Positions 27,585-36,566 are shown, numbered from the stretch's first letter. The stretch: 64,000 bases of DNA from Candidatus Nitrotoga sp. HW29 (GCF_924101635.2 NZ_CAKMAA020000067.1:1-64000), one strand, 5' to 3'. Numbers and translations are program-made. Notes: a model not told the origin generated them from the letters alone.

Positions 27585-28926
27585 GACTCTGAGGCCTTCC
27601 CTCAAAACTCCGTTGCATTTCAATAAAGTAGAGCGTACTGTTTGCTCCAAAACAGCACATGCATGGCAGGTTTATTGTCTCTTTCGTAGCGATCAAACTG
27701 CGAAGGAGAACCCGCCATGCATTCGATCACAATCTTACACCGCATTCTTTCCACAAGTTTCCCTGTAATTCATGCAAAACGCTTAGCCAGTTTACTGGTT
27801 GTTGTCGAGGCCGGTGGTAACGGGCAGTCGGCTGACGCTAAGCGACATGGGGCGCGGGCTGACCGGCTCGGTCGCCGTCCAGCACAATATCAAACGCATT
27901 GACCGGTTGCTCGGCAACGATTTGCTACACACTAAAATATCCAAGTTGTACGAGTCACTTGTCCGGCAGTGCTTGGACAGAATATCTATGCCGTTGATCA
28001 TCATCGACTGGTCGGATTTAACGCCCGATCGACAATGGCAATTGTTGCGTGCTTCGGTTGCTGTTGAAGGCCGTAGCATCACCCTGTATGAGCAGTTGTA
28101 CCCGTAATCGCAGGCAACATCACCGCGCGTGCATCAAGCGTTTTTTACGCAACTCGCCACCATGCTGCCGACAGGATGTATACCCATTCTGATTACCGAT
28201 GTCGGTTTTCGTGGCGCGTGGTTCAGATTGGTCAATCGCATGGGCTGGTATTGGATCGGTCGTATTCGTAACCGCGACATGGTCAGTCCGGCAGAGGTTG
28301 ACGTGGGCTGGCTGCAAAACACTCTATCCACTTGCCACAGCAAAAGCGAGGTCACTCGGTCAATTCAACTATGTACGAAATCATCCTGTGCCATGCCGTC
28401 TGTTGTTGATCAAACACGCACATCAAAAGCGCCACAAGAAGATTCGCTTGGGTAAGCTGGATCATTCGAGCCGTAGCCTGAAGAATGTCCGCGCGCAACG
28501 CGAACCATGTCTGTTGGCAGTCAGCCCAAAACTTGCTCAATTGAGCGCTCAAACTGTCGTAACCGTGTACGCCCAGCGGATGCAGATTGAGGAGTCATTC
28601 CGTGACTTGAAAAGCGAGCGTTTTGGATTGGGATTTTCTGCTAGCCGATCCACGCAGAAAAACCGATTGGGTGTGTTACTGCTGGTCGTATGTCTTGCCT
28701 CGTTCGTACTGCGCTTGATTGGCGAGGTGGGTAAAGCGTGACAGTTGGCGTTCAAATTTCAGAGCAACACGCGGCGTTCGCGCCCGGTTCTCTCGGTGAT
28801 TTCTTTGGCATTGCAGCTTATACAACATGGTATGGCGGCATTTCCGCTACGTGAGCTTGGTGCAGCCCTTGAACGGTTGCGTTATGATCATCCTGCGCTG
28901 CAACTTTGAGGGGAGACCTCAGAGTC
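27585..28926 (+). mobile_element. Decayed IS4-family insertion sequence
   Basis: About 1.34 kb bounded by inverted ends: gactctgaggcct (27585) on the left and its near reverse complement ending in ctcagagtc (28926) on the right; both then run into CCCTCAAA-type sequence on the inner side. The enclosed transposase gene is disrupted. No exact target-site duplication was found immediately outside these ends. Beyond them, atcaat/attgat words give a further weak symmetry. Confidence 0.8.
27717..28909 (+). pseudogene. IS4-family transposase, broken by frameshifts and stops
   Basis: The product starts MHSITILHRILSTSFPVIHA in one frame, continues as SDMGRGLTGSVAVQHNIKRI in a second (from about 27800), meets an in-frame TAA at 28105-28107, resumes (IPILITDVGFRGAWFRLVNR), shifts to a third frame near 28340 and meets TGA at 28739-28741 before ending at 28909. 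DDE residues are visible: Asp in IIIDWSDL, Asp in ITDVGFR, and the IS4 Y-x2-R-x3-E-x6-K signature in YAQRMQIEESFRDLK. With two frameshifts and two stops it cannot make active transposase. Confidence 0.88.
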
Positions 28927-28961
28927 TGCCCTTATTGATTCTATTGATTGTGCTATTGATT

Positions 28962-29045
28962 GCTGTTGTTGCCATTATCAAGTGTTGCTTTTGGCTATCT
29001 TGAGCAGCAGAGGTATTCACCAATACCCAAAGAAAAGGCTGCTTT
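28962..29045 (+). repeat. Duplicated segment, copy 2 right part
   Basis: ttgttgccattatcaagtg...ggctatcttgagcag...aatacccaaag matches 26617-26697 of copy 1. It continues the repeat interrupted at 27486, showing that about 1.47 kb including the IS4-type element was inserted into, or replaced part of, copy 2. Confidence 0.65.
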
Positions 29046-29136
29046 TTGACCAAGGCTGCCGGAAGGTCAGTGCCCTAGGAGCATCAGCATTGAAATGCGA
29101 AGCTGTCAGAGCAAATCCATAGAATTCTGCATACGC

Positions 29137-30318
29137 TCAACCTACCAACATAGCCGTCTTCGGATCATAGACCACTTCGGTAATCGACCCATCCCGAATG
29201 CGTTGAACCGCTTCGTCAATTACATGGAGCGGTACCAAGAACCATTCCTTCGGTTTCACCGGATTTCCGAAGCGGTCTTCGATGGTCAAGTCGAGCTGTG
29301 CTGCACCAAATAAGCGGTGGAAGATGTTTTCCAGCCTGATGCGGTTCATGTTGTGGAGTTTGTAGGTGGCGACCACCCCCACGTCGGCCAACAGATAGGT
29401 GGCATCTTTTTCTGCACCTGCGATGCGGGTCTCTATCTTGCCGCCGGTCACGCCGATCTTGTGGATCAGCTCACGGTGTTCGGCCACGAATGGATGGTTG
29501 GACAGGCTGCGCAGCACATAGATGATTCCGGTTTCGATATCGTCTGGCTCTGGCGCATCACCAAACAGCGGCCCCATGCTAGTACCGGTCAACATGCGGG
29601 CGTTTTCGTCTTTATAGAGTGCACGTTGTAGTGAGCGCATCAACAGATTGCTTTCGGTGCCGTTGGAATAGACCACGCGCAGGCGCGCATCGGGTTCATT
29701 GTTGCCCGTACGGAAAATGTCACCCTGCTCGGCCACATAAACCAATAAACCGCCCAAGACAAAAAAATTGCCCACCTTAAAGTTGGAATCACGCCCAAAC
29801 TGGCGGGACTGGCGAACGCCAGCCTTTAGCTCCCGCTCCACCTGCTCAAACAGCGGTTGGAACTTGTCAAAATCCGCACACGGCGTACGGTCAGCAATTT
29901 CCTCTGCTGCACGCTTTTCAAAGCTGGAGCGCACATGGCGCAGTACGGTGATGTCATCCCGGTTGGCGGGTTGATCGCCAATACCCAACTCGGCCAGCAA
30001 AGCGTCTTCGTCCAACTCACCCACATCCGTCTGAGCCGCTGCCGCACCAGACAATAAACTTGGGCTATCCAGCCCGGCCAGCAGGGTTTGCACTTCCGGT
30101 AACTTGCGTAGCTGATCCAGGCGCACGGCATACAGGCGCTCAAAGATGTCACGGCCTTCACCATGCAACGGGGCGCGCCCATTGGCCTGATGGAAGCGCA
30201 GGATGTCCTCGAAGCCAGCGATGATGCGTTCTTCGCGCGGGGTTCGGCTGGTGACCTTGAGCGGGGCGACTTCTACACCCAGCGCATTCAGCAGTTCGTC
30301 ATCGTCCATTTCAGCCAT
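29137..30318 (-). CDS. GIY-YIG nuclease of the T5orf172/MUG113 type, in a restriction-like operon
   Basis: 393 residues from the ATG at 30318, which overlaps the helicase stop by 8 bp; the in-frame extension to 30576 lies wholly inside the helicase gene. Residues ~264-370 form the nuclease: GIIYVLR (264-270), HKIGVTG (286-292, the YIG position), Arg298, Glu330 in RLENIFHRLF and EWF (358-360), matching the T5orf172 pattern. The N-terminal 250 residues are of unknown fold and contain two similar acidic motifs, DDDELLNALGVE (4-15) and DEDALLAELGIGD (103-115). As the last gene after the helicase and methylase it is the likely DNA-cutting subunit. Activity is inference. Confidence 0.85.
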   Translation of the reverse strand: MAEMDDDELLNALGVEVAPLKVTSRTPREERIIAGFEDILRFHQANGRAPLHGEGRDIFERLYAVRLDQLRKLPEVQTLLAGLDSPSLLSGAAAAQTDVGELDEDALLAELGIGDQPANRDDITVLRHVRSSFEKRAAEEIADRTPCADFDKFQPLFEQVERELKAGVRQSRQFGRDSNFKVGNFFVLGGLLVYVAEQGDIFRTGNNEPDARLRVVYSNGTESNLLMRSLQRALYKDENARMLTGTSMGPLFGDAPEPDDIETGIIYVLRSLSNHPFVAEHRELIHKIGVTGGKIETRIAGAEKDATYLLADVGVVATYKLHNMNRIRLENIFHRLFGAAQLDLTIEDRFGNPVKPKEWFLVPLHVIDEAVQRIRDGSITEVVYDPKTAMLVG

Positions 30319-32440
30319 TGCCGGGCTCTCTTTGCGTCTGTGTCGCTTTTGCTTGTGCGCGGTAGCGCGCCAGCGCAGCCACACCTTCAGCCATGCGTTT
30401 TTCCCATGCGTCGGCGGAGTTAATATCCGGCAGGCGGCCACGCTCGTTCTTGAACTGCAAGGCGCGTTTTGCCAGCTCACGGGCTTCGTCTTCGGGGATA
30501 GTGACCTTCTTGGCGGCAATGCTGGCCTGTACCTGGCGCAGCGACTTTTCATCCATCGCTTTTGCCAGCACCGCATAAGCGGCGTCGAACGGGTTGATGC
30601 GGTCGATCAGGTCAACGTCCAGGTCGCGCACATTAACGAACTTACGTACCCCATCCAGCAAAGCCGTATTGCCTTGTATCGCGTCATCGTCCGCACCACC
30701 ACCGTTCGCATCGGCCTGAGCCAAGGCCAATTTGGCCTGCTGAGTGATGTTCATCGCAGCGATAGCGTGCTGACGGATGGCCTCCTGGTCAGTATCGCTC
30801 AAATCCGGGTAACGTTCGCGCACGATCTTGCCCATGCGCAGCTGGGTCAATTCTTCGGGCAGCGTGTTATCCTTGTCGAATAGGCCGCGTTCCAGCGCGG
30901 TCTTGTCTTGCAAGAAGCTGGTGACGACTTCGTTTAAATCTTCTTTGCAGATGCGCGTAGCTTCCGGGCTTTGTGGTGTTACCAACCCGTTGATCTCCAC
31001 GTGAATCTGGCCGGTGTCTTTGTTCACCCCAATGTTATGGCCGCCGTCCTTGTAGCCCTCCGCGCCATAATCGAAGCCGTCTTTTGGGCCAATGTTTTTT
31101 GGCGTGAACTCATAGCGCGGTGCCAGCACTTGCTCCATCAGCAGGCTGGCGGAAATGGCCTTGAGCATGTCATTCACCGCTTCGGCTACGGCGGCTCGAT
31201 CGGCTGCGGGTTCGGCAATCAAATTAGTAAAACGCGACCGTTCCTTGCCTTCGGCATCACGGGTGGCGCGGCCAATAATCTGCACAATTTCGGTCAGACT
31301 GCTGCGGTAGCCGATAGTCAGCGCGTGTTCACACCAGATCCAGTCAAAGCCTTCCTTCGCCATGCCCAGCGCGATGATGATGTCCACATGGTCGCGATTA
31401 TTTTTCTGCGCCGGATCTTTCAACGCAGTGAGCACACGGGAACGCCGTGCCGCATCGCTGTCGTCTACCAAATCCGCTATTTTCAGGGTACGGCCGGCTT
31501 TGGTTTGAATCTGGTGGAAACCGGTGGCTGGGTCAACGCCTTTCCATTCGCCCAAGCCGTGCATGATTTCATTCACCTCGCGCTCTTTGTCTTTAAGGCT
31601 TTCGCGTGCATTTACATTGGGAATATGGATGATGGTTTTCAATGCCAGGTTCAACACTTTAGTGACGGCATCAACGTAAGGGCCGGTGTAGAAGAAGTAG
31701 CCAATGTCCAGCGATTTGAGCCATTGGTAGCCATTAAGCTGCTCGTAGTAGGTATAAGTGACCGTCTCGAACTTAGCCTCATCCGCCGGCCCCAACACCG
31801 CTTCGCTGTCACCACGGAAGTAAGATCCCGTCATCGCCACCAGATGCACCTTATCGCGGGTGATAAACGCGCCCAACTGACTGCCTAGCACGTTGCCCGG
31901 ATTGCTGGACACGTGATGAAATTCGTCGATGGCAATCAGGCGGTTGTCGAATGCTGCTATGCCTAGCTCTTCTACCGCAAAGCGGAAAGTTGCATGGGTA
32001 CAAACTAAAATCTTATCGGTACTTTCCAAAAACTTGCGCACCGCGTCCATCTTGGATTTGGCCATGCGTGGCTCATCCACGTCGGGGGCATTGCACAGGT
32101 TCCACTGCGGCGCGACCTGCCAGTCCCAATCGAATCCGTACTGGCTTAGTGGTTCATCGGCGAAGCTGCTGCCGATGGACCGCTCCGGCACTACGATAAT
32201 GGCCTGCTGCAAGCCCTGGTTGTTGAGCTTGTCCAGCACGATGAACATCAGCGCGCGGGATTTACCCGATGCCGGTGGCGACTTGATCAGCAAATACTGT
32301 TCGCCGCGCTTGGCATAGGCGCGCTCCTGCATAGCGCGCATCCCCAGCATGTTGGCCTTGCTGGAAGCGCCGGTGCGCGCCGTGGTGATGGAGACTGATG
32401 GCACAGTGTAGGCATTGGTGGGATTGGCCGGGTTAGTCAC
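30311..32440 (-). CDS. SF2 DEAD/DEAH-box helicase of a restriction-like system
   Basis: 709 residues from a GTG at 32440 whose bases overlap the preceding small gene's TGA (GTGA). Superfamily 2 motifs: Walker A SPPASGKS (54-61), DEFH (172-175), motif III-like AMTGS (202-206), GYRSSLTEIVQIIGRATRD with motif VI arginines (377-395). An insertion of over 100 residues separates the two RecA-like domains. Residues 430-709 lack recognisable motifs. No nuclease motif is seen here; a GIY-YIG nuclease is encoded by the overlapping next gene and a DNA methyltransferase upstream. It resembles the translocase subunit of type I/III restriction enzymes. Confidence 0.88.
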   Translation of the reverse strand: MTNPANPTNAYTVPSVSITTARTGASSKANMLGMRAMQERAYAKRGEQYLLIKSPPASGKSRALMFIVLDKLNNQGLQQAIIVVPERSIGSSFADEPLSQYGFDWDWQVAPQWNLCNAPDVDEPRMAKSKMDAVRKFLESTDKILVCTHATFRFAVEELGIAAFDNRLIAIDEFHHVSSNPGNVLGSQLGAFITRDKVHLVAMTGSYFRGDSEAVLGPADEAKFETVTYTYYEQLNGYQWLKSLDIGYFFYTGPYVDAVTKVLNLALKTIIHIPNVNARESLKDKEREVNEIMHGLGEWKGVDPATGFHQIQTKAGRTLKIADLVDDSDAARRSRVLTALKDPAQKNNRDHVDIIIALGMAKEGFDWIWCEHALTIGYRSSLTEIVQIIGRATRDAEGKERSRFTNLIAEPAADRAAVAEAVNDMLKAISASLLMEQVLAPRYEFTPKNIGPKDGFDYGAEGYKDGGHNIGVNKDTGQIHVEINGLVTPQSPEATRICKEDLNEVVTSFLQDKTALERGLFDKDNTLPEELTQLRMGKIVRERYPDLSDTDQEAIRQHAIAAMNITQQAKLALAQADANGGGADDDAIQGNTALLDGVRKFVNVRDLDVDLIDRINPFDAAYAVLAKAMDEKSLRQVQASIAAKKVTIPEDEARELAKRALQFKNERGRLPDINSADAWEKRMAEGVAALARYRAQAKATQTQREPGNG

Positions 32441-32622
32441 TGCGTATCGTCCTCCGTGAATGTGTCGATGCCCCCCAGTTCACGCTCGATCTGCTCGATG
32501 CTGGGCAGGCTGGTGATGCCGAAACAATTGTGCAGCGGCTGCTGCACAAATTCCCTATCCGGCAAGGTCAATGGGTAATCGTCCAACAAGCTGTTGGACA
32601 ATGCCAACGTCCAAATGCGCAT
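32437..32622 (-). CDS. Small unknown protein coupled to the helicase
   Basis: 61 residues, start 6 bp after the vapC stop, stop overlapping the helicase GTG. The sequence (SLPSIEQIERELGGIDTFTE near the end) is acidic and mostly helical in character. I recognise no family. The tight spacing supports translation, while the lack of a clear ribosome site argues for caution. It could be a real small subunit, a coupling peptide, or the remnant left when vapBC entered between the methylase and helicase genes. Confidence 0.45.
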   Translation of the reverse strand: MRIWTLALSNSLLDDYPLTLPDREFVQQPLHNCFGITSLPSIEQIERELGGIDTFTEDDTQ

Positions 32623-32628
32623 TGTTTT

Positions 32629-33036
32629 TCATGTGGCCTCATGCCAGTTCAGCCATTGCAAGCCAGGCACACGGGAGAATTCGCGTACATTGCGCGTCAC
32701 CAGCGTGGCCTGATAACGCAATGCCGTGGCGGCGATCAACGTATCGTGCGGGCCGATAGGCGTGCCTGCGGCCTCAAGCTCGGCCCGGATGCGGGCGGCA
32801 TGAGCTGCGCAGTCACTGTCAAATGGCAATCTCTGCATGGGCTGCAACAATTGCATCAGCGCTGCCAGCCTGGGCTTGGCGGCTTCCTGTGGCAGACGTA
32901 GAAGACCATAACGCAATTCATATTCCACGATGGCCGACACGCCGACTTCTGCGGGCGCCAGCGCCTGGACACGCGGCACGATTTGCAGGTCGCCGCGAAG
33001 GTAGTAGCTGATGATGTTGCTGTCGAGGATCAGCAC
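32629..33036 (-). CDS. vapC: VapC-type PIN-domain toxin
   Basis: 135 residues. PIN-domain acidic residues are in place: Asp5 in MLILDSNIISYYLRGD, Glu in IVEYELRYGLLRLP, Asp in IGPHDTLIAATAL, followed by LVTRNVREFSRV. VapC toxins are Mg2+-dependent RNases acting on tRNA or rRNA. It starts 9 bp after vapB. The pair lies between the methylase and helicase genes on the same strand. Confidence 0.92.
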   Translation of the reverse strand: MLILDSNIISYYLRGDLQIVPRVQALAPAEVGVSAIVEYELRYGLLRLPQEAAKPRLAALMQLLQPMQRLPFDSDCAAHAARIRAELEAAGTPIGPHDTLIAATALRYQATLVTRNVREFSRVPGLQWLNWHEAT

Positions 33037-33045
33037 GACCGACCC

Positions 33046-33279
33046 TTAAAACCCGATGCGCGGTGCATCGGCCGGCATTCCACTCGACCCGTCAGCCTCA
33101 AGCGAAGGGAAATCCGGGAACTTTCCGGCCAGTTCCAGACAGGCCTTGGGCCATTCCTGATGAGCATGCTTGCGGATGATGTCCGCCACCCAACGGCTTT
33201 TTGATACGCCATTGGCCTGCGCGGCTTGATCCACCAGTGCCTGCGTGGCATCATCAAGATATAGCGTGATTTGTGACAT
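33046..33279 (-). CDS. vapB: VapB-type antitoxin (ribbon-helix-helix)
   Basis: 77 residues. The N-terminus SQITLYLDDATQALVDQAAQ with VSKSRWVADIIRKHA is a ribbon-helix-helix DNA-binding domain; the acidic proline-rich C-terminus (FPDFPSLEADGSSGMPADAP) is the usual toxin-wrapping tail. It is directly followed by vapC and preceded by a perfect palindrome at 33309-33330. Confidence 0.88.
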   Translation of the reverse strand: MSQITLYLDDATQALVDQAAQANGVSKSRWVADIIRKHAHQEWPKACLELAGKFPDFPSLEADGSSGMPADAPRIGF

Positions 33280-33308
33280 GGCGATAACCCCTTTAATATG
33301 AGTTGAGC

Positions 33309-33330
33309 AAGTATATTTCCAATTATACTT
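33309..33330. promoter_or_regulatory. Palindromic operator upstream of vapB
   Basis: aagtata-tttccaat-tatactt: exact 7-bp arms, 30 bp before the vapB ATG. VapB/VapC complexes usually repress their own promoter through such sites, so this probably gives vapBC an autonomous promoter inside the larger operon. Confidence 0.65.
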
Positions 33331-33384
33331 AGTGATGCAAATTCGTCAAACCGGATAATGACGGGGCTAATGGATTTTCCAGTT

Positions 33385-36177
33385 TCATATTACCCTCGTT
33401 GCTTTCACAACTGGCTTGGCCTTGGCCGCCGCCGTCATCTTCGTATAAAGCTCAAACAGTTTTTCCAACCGTTCGGTGTCGTTTTTGAAACGGCGGCCGA
33501 TGTAAATGCGCTCCAGCACTTCGTCGTTGCGCTCGTGGGCGTGGCGCAGGTTCTCCGGCATGTTGTTCGGGTCTTACAGGTCGGCAATGGTGGCGGGAAA
33601 GTGCGCTTCGCGAGCGAGCAGGATGTTTTCGGCGCAGACGGTCAGGTCGGCCTTGTTCTGCTCGGTGAGCAGCGGCACGGGGAAAGTGTTCCAGCCGAGG
33701 GTGTTGGAGTAGCGGAAATCGGTTTTCAGTTTGCCGCAGACCGTGGCAATCCAGACCAGATGCAGGCGGGAAGCAATGAGCGCCATGTTCCACAGGGGGG
33801 CGTCGTAGAGGGCGAAGGCTAGATTTGTAACAGTTGAGTTTTCGTCAACGACTCCCGCAGGTAAATAATCGCGTGACTCTGATGAAACACAAGGCATAAC
33901 AATCGTCTGACGCTCCCCAATATTCATTTCCCGCATTTGATGCGCCCGCGCAGCCATTTCATTGGCTCCGCTGTCTCGGCTCGCCAGCCTCATTGCTCGC
34001 ACGCCGTCAACACGTTGGTGAATCGGTGCAATGCGCATCGCTTCTTCAAGATGGGCATCCTCAATCCACAGGCAATAGCGTTCCAGACCACGAATAAATT
34101 CTGCCGAGCCGTAGATACGGCGAATAAAACGGGCATGTTGCTCTGGTGTTAGGCTAAGTGCATCGACTTCATCACCGGCGAGTAGCAAATGGCCACCATC
34201 ATATGGCATGTTGCCACGTAACATTTCTGTCAACTCACCCAAAGGGCGCGATGCCTTTTCCACAATCACATTGGCTCCGGGCACCAAGTAGGCATTGATG
34301 TGTTCGACTTCTTTGACGAGTGAGCTACCGTCATCACTTATTGAGAAAATCTTGCGCAGCTTGCCTATTTGGTTGCTGATGCCCACGATTGCCACCGTCA
34401 CACCCGCATTATGACTGGCCAAATTAGCCCATTTGAACGAGGTGTGCGCAAACGCGATCTTGTTTCCAGTGCCAAATACCAGCGGCCATAGAATGGCCAC
34501 TTGCTGTCCTTGGCAAATGGAGTTGGTGGACACGAACGCCGCAGCAGCATTGGTCTTGGTGCCGTAATCGGCGGCCTTCATAAACCAGCCCGCCACATAG
34601 TCCAGTGACTTCCAGTTCTTGGTGCGGTTGGCGAAGATGGCTTGCAAATCCGCCTTCTGTTCGTCCTTCTGCCAAGTGGAACCCAAATACGGTGGATTGC
34701 CACAGATATACGTCTCACCCCCTTCGTTCTCAAAGTCGATTTCCGACTGATCCAGCGGCGTACCGAATAAATCATCGGCAAGCATTTTTACGCCCGTTCC
34801 CGTGGGAGGGCAGACACTCAGCCAATTCAGCCGCAGTGCATTACCGCAAACAATCCAGTTCTGCGCATCCAGCGGCAAAAACTCCGCCAGTGCGTCCTTC
34901 TGTCCGCGATACAGTACATCGCACTGAAACTCGGCAATGATGAGCGCCAGACGCGCAATTTCTGCCGGGAAGTCGCGCAGCTCGATGCCCCGGAAGTTGG
35001 TCAGTGGTATCTCGCTGCCTAAATGTGGCTCGCCCCGGCGGCGGTTGATTTCCGCTTCGATCTCGCGCATTTGTTTGTAGGCAATGACCAGGAAGTTGCC
35101 AGAGCCACAGGCCGGATCGAACACACGGATGCGTGCCATGCGCTTGCGCAGGTTTAGCAGTTTGATTTTGTTATCGTTCGACTCATTCAACTGCGCACGC
35201 AGCTCATCTAGGAACAAGGGGTTCAATACCTTCAGGATATTGGGCACACTGGTGTAGTGCATGCCCAATGCGCCGCGCTCTTCGTCGTCGGCCACGGCCT
35301 GGATCATGCTGCCGAAGATGTCGGGGTTGATTTGTTGCCAGTTCAAATTTCCGGCATGGATTAAGTAGGTGCGCGCCATGCGGGTGAAACGCGGCACGCC
35401 AGTTGCGTCGGAGAACAGGCCGCCGTTGACGTATGGAAATTTATCGGCCCAGCTAGGCAAACGTGGCACAGCGTTAGAACGCTCGTCAGGATTAGTCTTG
35501 ATGTTCATGGCGCGAAAGATGCTTTCCATCACTTCATGTGTGTTGGAGCCATCACGCTCGCTCATCTGCTCGATGGTATGGGTGAACAGGCCATCGCCGT
35601 TGAAAATATCGGTGTCTTCGGCAAATAAGCAGAACACGAGCCGCGCCATAAAGTGGTTCATGTCGGCGCGGCGCTCGTCTGTGGCCCAGTCCGGGTTTTC
35701 ACGCAGCAGTTCGACGTAGAGTTTGTTCAGGCGCCCGGTGGCGCGTACATCGACGGGGTTGTCCTTGATCTCCTTGATGGTGGAGATGCCTGCGAGTGGC
35801 AGGAAGAAGCCGAAATGGTTGGGGAAGTCCCGGTAGGTGCAGGCGACGGTTTCGCCACTAGTCAGTTCTTCAGCTTCAAGGGTTTGCCCATCGGTGGCGA
35901 GGATAAATTTGGCACGGGCTTTGATGGTGGCCAGACTCGCACGCAATGCCTTGAGGGAAGCGCTCACAGTGCCACTTTCGCACACGGCGAGATGGATGTT
36001 GTTGCGTTGGAGCACGCCACCGGGCACATCTGAAGCATTGTTGTTGCCAGTACGCAGGCGCTTGAGTGCCGTGTCCTTATTGCCGAAAGCGGCCAGGAAG
36101 GCGAACGGGAACTCTGCCGCGTCGAAGGGCTGAAGGGCCAGGTCTGATATGGCTTCTTCGATTTCTATTGCATTCAT
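33385..36177 (-). pseudogene. MmeI-like class I DNA (N6-adenine) methyltransferase with one premature stop near its C-terminus
   Basis: The open frame gives 867 residues, stopping at TAA 33574-33576. The same frame continues for 62 codons to TGA at 33385-33387 with clear family sequence: DPNNMPENLRHAHERND, then LERIYIGRRFKND and TERLEKLFELYTKMT. One base change (probably TAT/TAC to TAA in DLYDP) therefore splits a 930-codon gene. Motifs: GMHYTS (305-310), SAM-binding FDPACGSGNF (353-362), catalytic NPPY (494-497), then a target-recognition-like region. The N-terminal ~130 residues occupy the MmeI nuclease position but show no PD-ExK pair, so cleavage would need another protein. The truncated enzyme may retain activity, since catalytic motifs are intact. 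Confidence 0.85.
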
Positions 36178-36225
36178 GGGGCATCTTGCCTGTGTGATTT
36201 TTTCCGCTCGTGTCCGGCTGGGTTT

Positions 36226-36336
36226 TCAGTGACTGACGCGGCACTGCGGGACTCTATTGTAAATGGTTGCCCGTGAGATCTCGTAGTGTTTCGCGATCTG
36301 GCTAACAGGGATGGCTGTACCTACATCAGCTGGCCA
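36226..36336 (-). pseudogene. Remnant of a serine recombinase (resolvase/invertase) C-terminal helix-turn-helix
   Basis: In one minus-strand frame the segment reads PADVGTAIPVSQIAKHYEIS followed by RATIYNRVPQC and a stop at 36226-36228. This is the HTH of Hin/Tn3-resolvase-type recombinases. There is no start and no catalytic serine domain, so it is a fragment. It lies just upstream of the methylase gene and marks old mobile DNA at the edge of the block. Confidence 0.7.
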
Positions 36337-36361
36337 GACAGCCCAGTGGCAACAATGACTG

Positions 36362-36390
36362 AAAAGCTGACTATCGTTTAGTCAGCTTTT
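36362..36390. terminator. Bidirectional rho-independent terminator
   Basis: aaaagctgacta-tcgtt-tagtcagctttt: perfect 12-bp arms with A-run before and T-run after. It separates the folB-metE transcript from the restriction-like operon. Confidence 0.88.
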
Positions 36391-36566
36391 TCCATTTTCA
36401 TCAGCAGTAGACGGCGCATAGACTGTAAATAGGTTGATCAAAAAGCCTGCGCCTTGGGGGTATCATCCTATGGAGCAGAAATTTTCACGACATGCTACGA
36501 GATCACCCCCGTTGTTTGATCTGGTAGTCGATCCGTTGGCGTTGCAGGATGAATAGTTCATACGCA

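Noticed and set aside
30971-31888. 305-codon open frame on the plus strand
   Set aside because: Lies entirely antisense to the SF2 helicase, whose motifs are clear. The translated sequence has no domain character.
33452-33793. 113-codon minus-strand frame overlapping the methylase end
   Set aside because: Out of frame with the methylase. The real continuation is in the methylase frame after the TAA, where family motifs appear.
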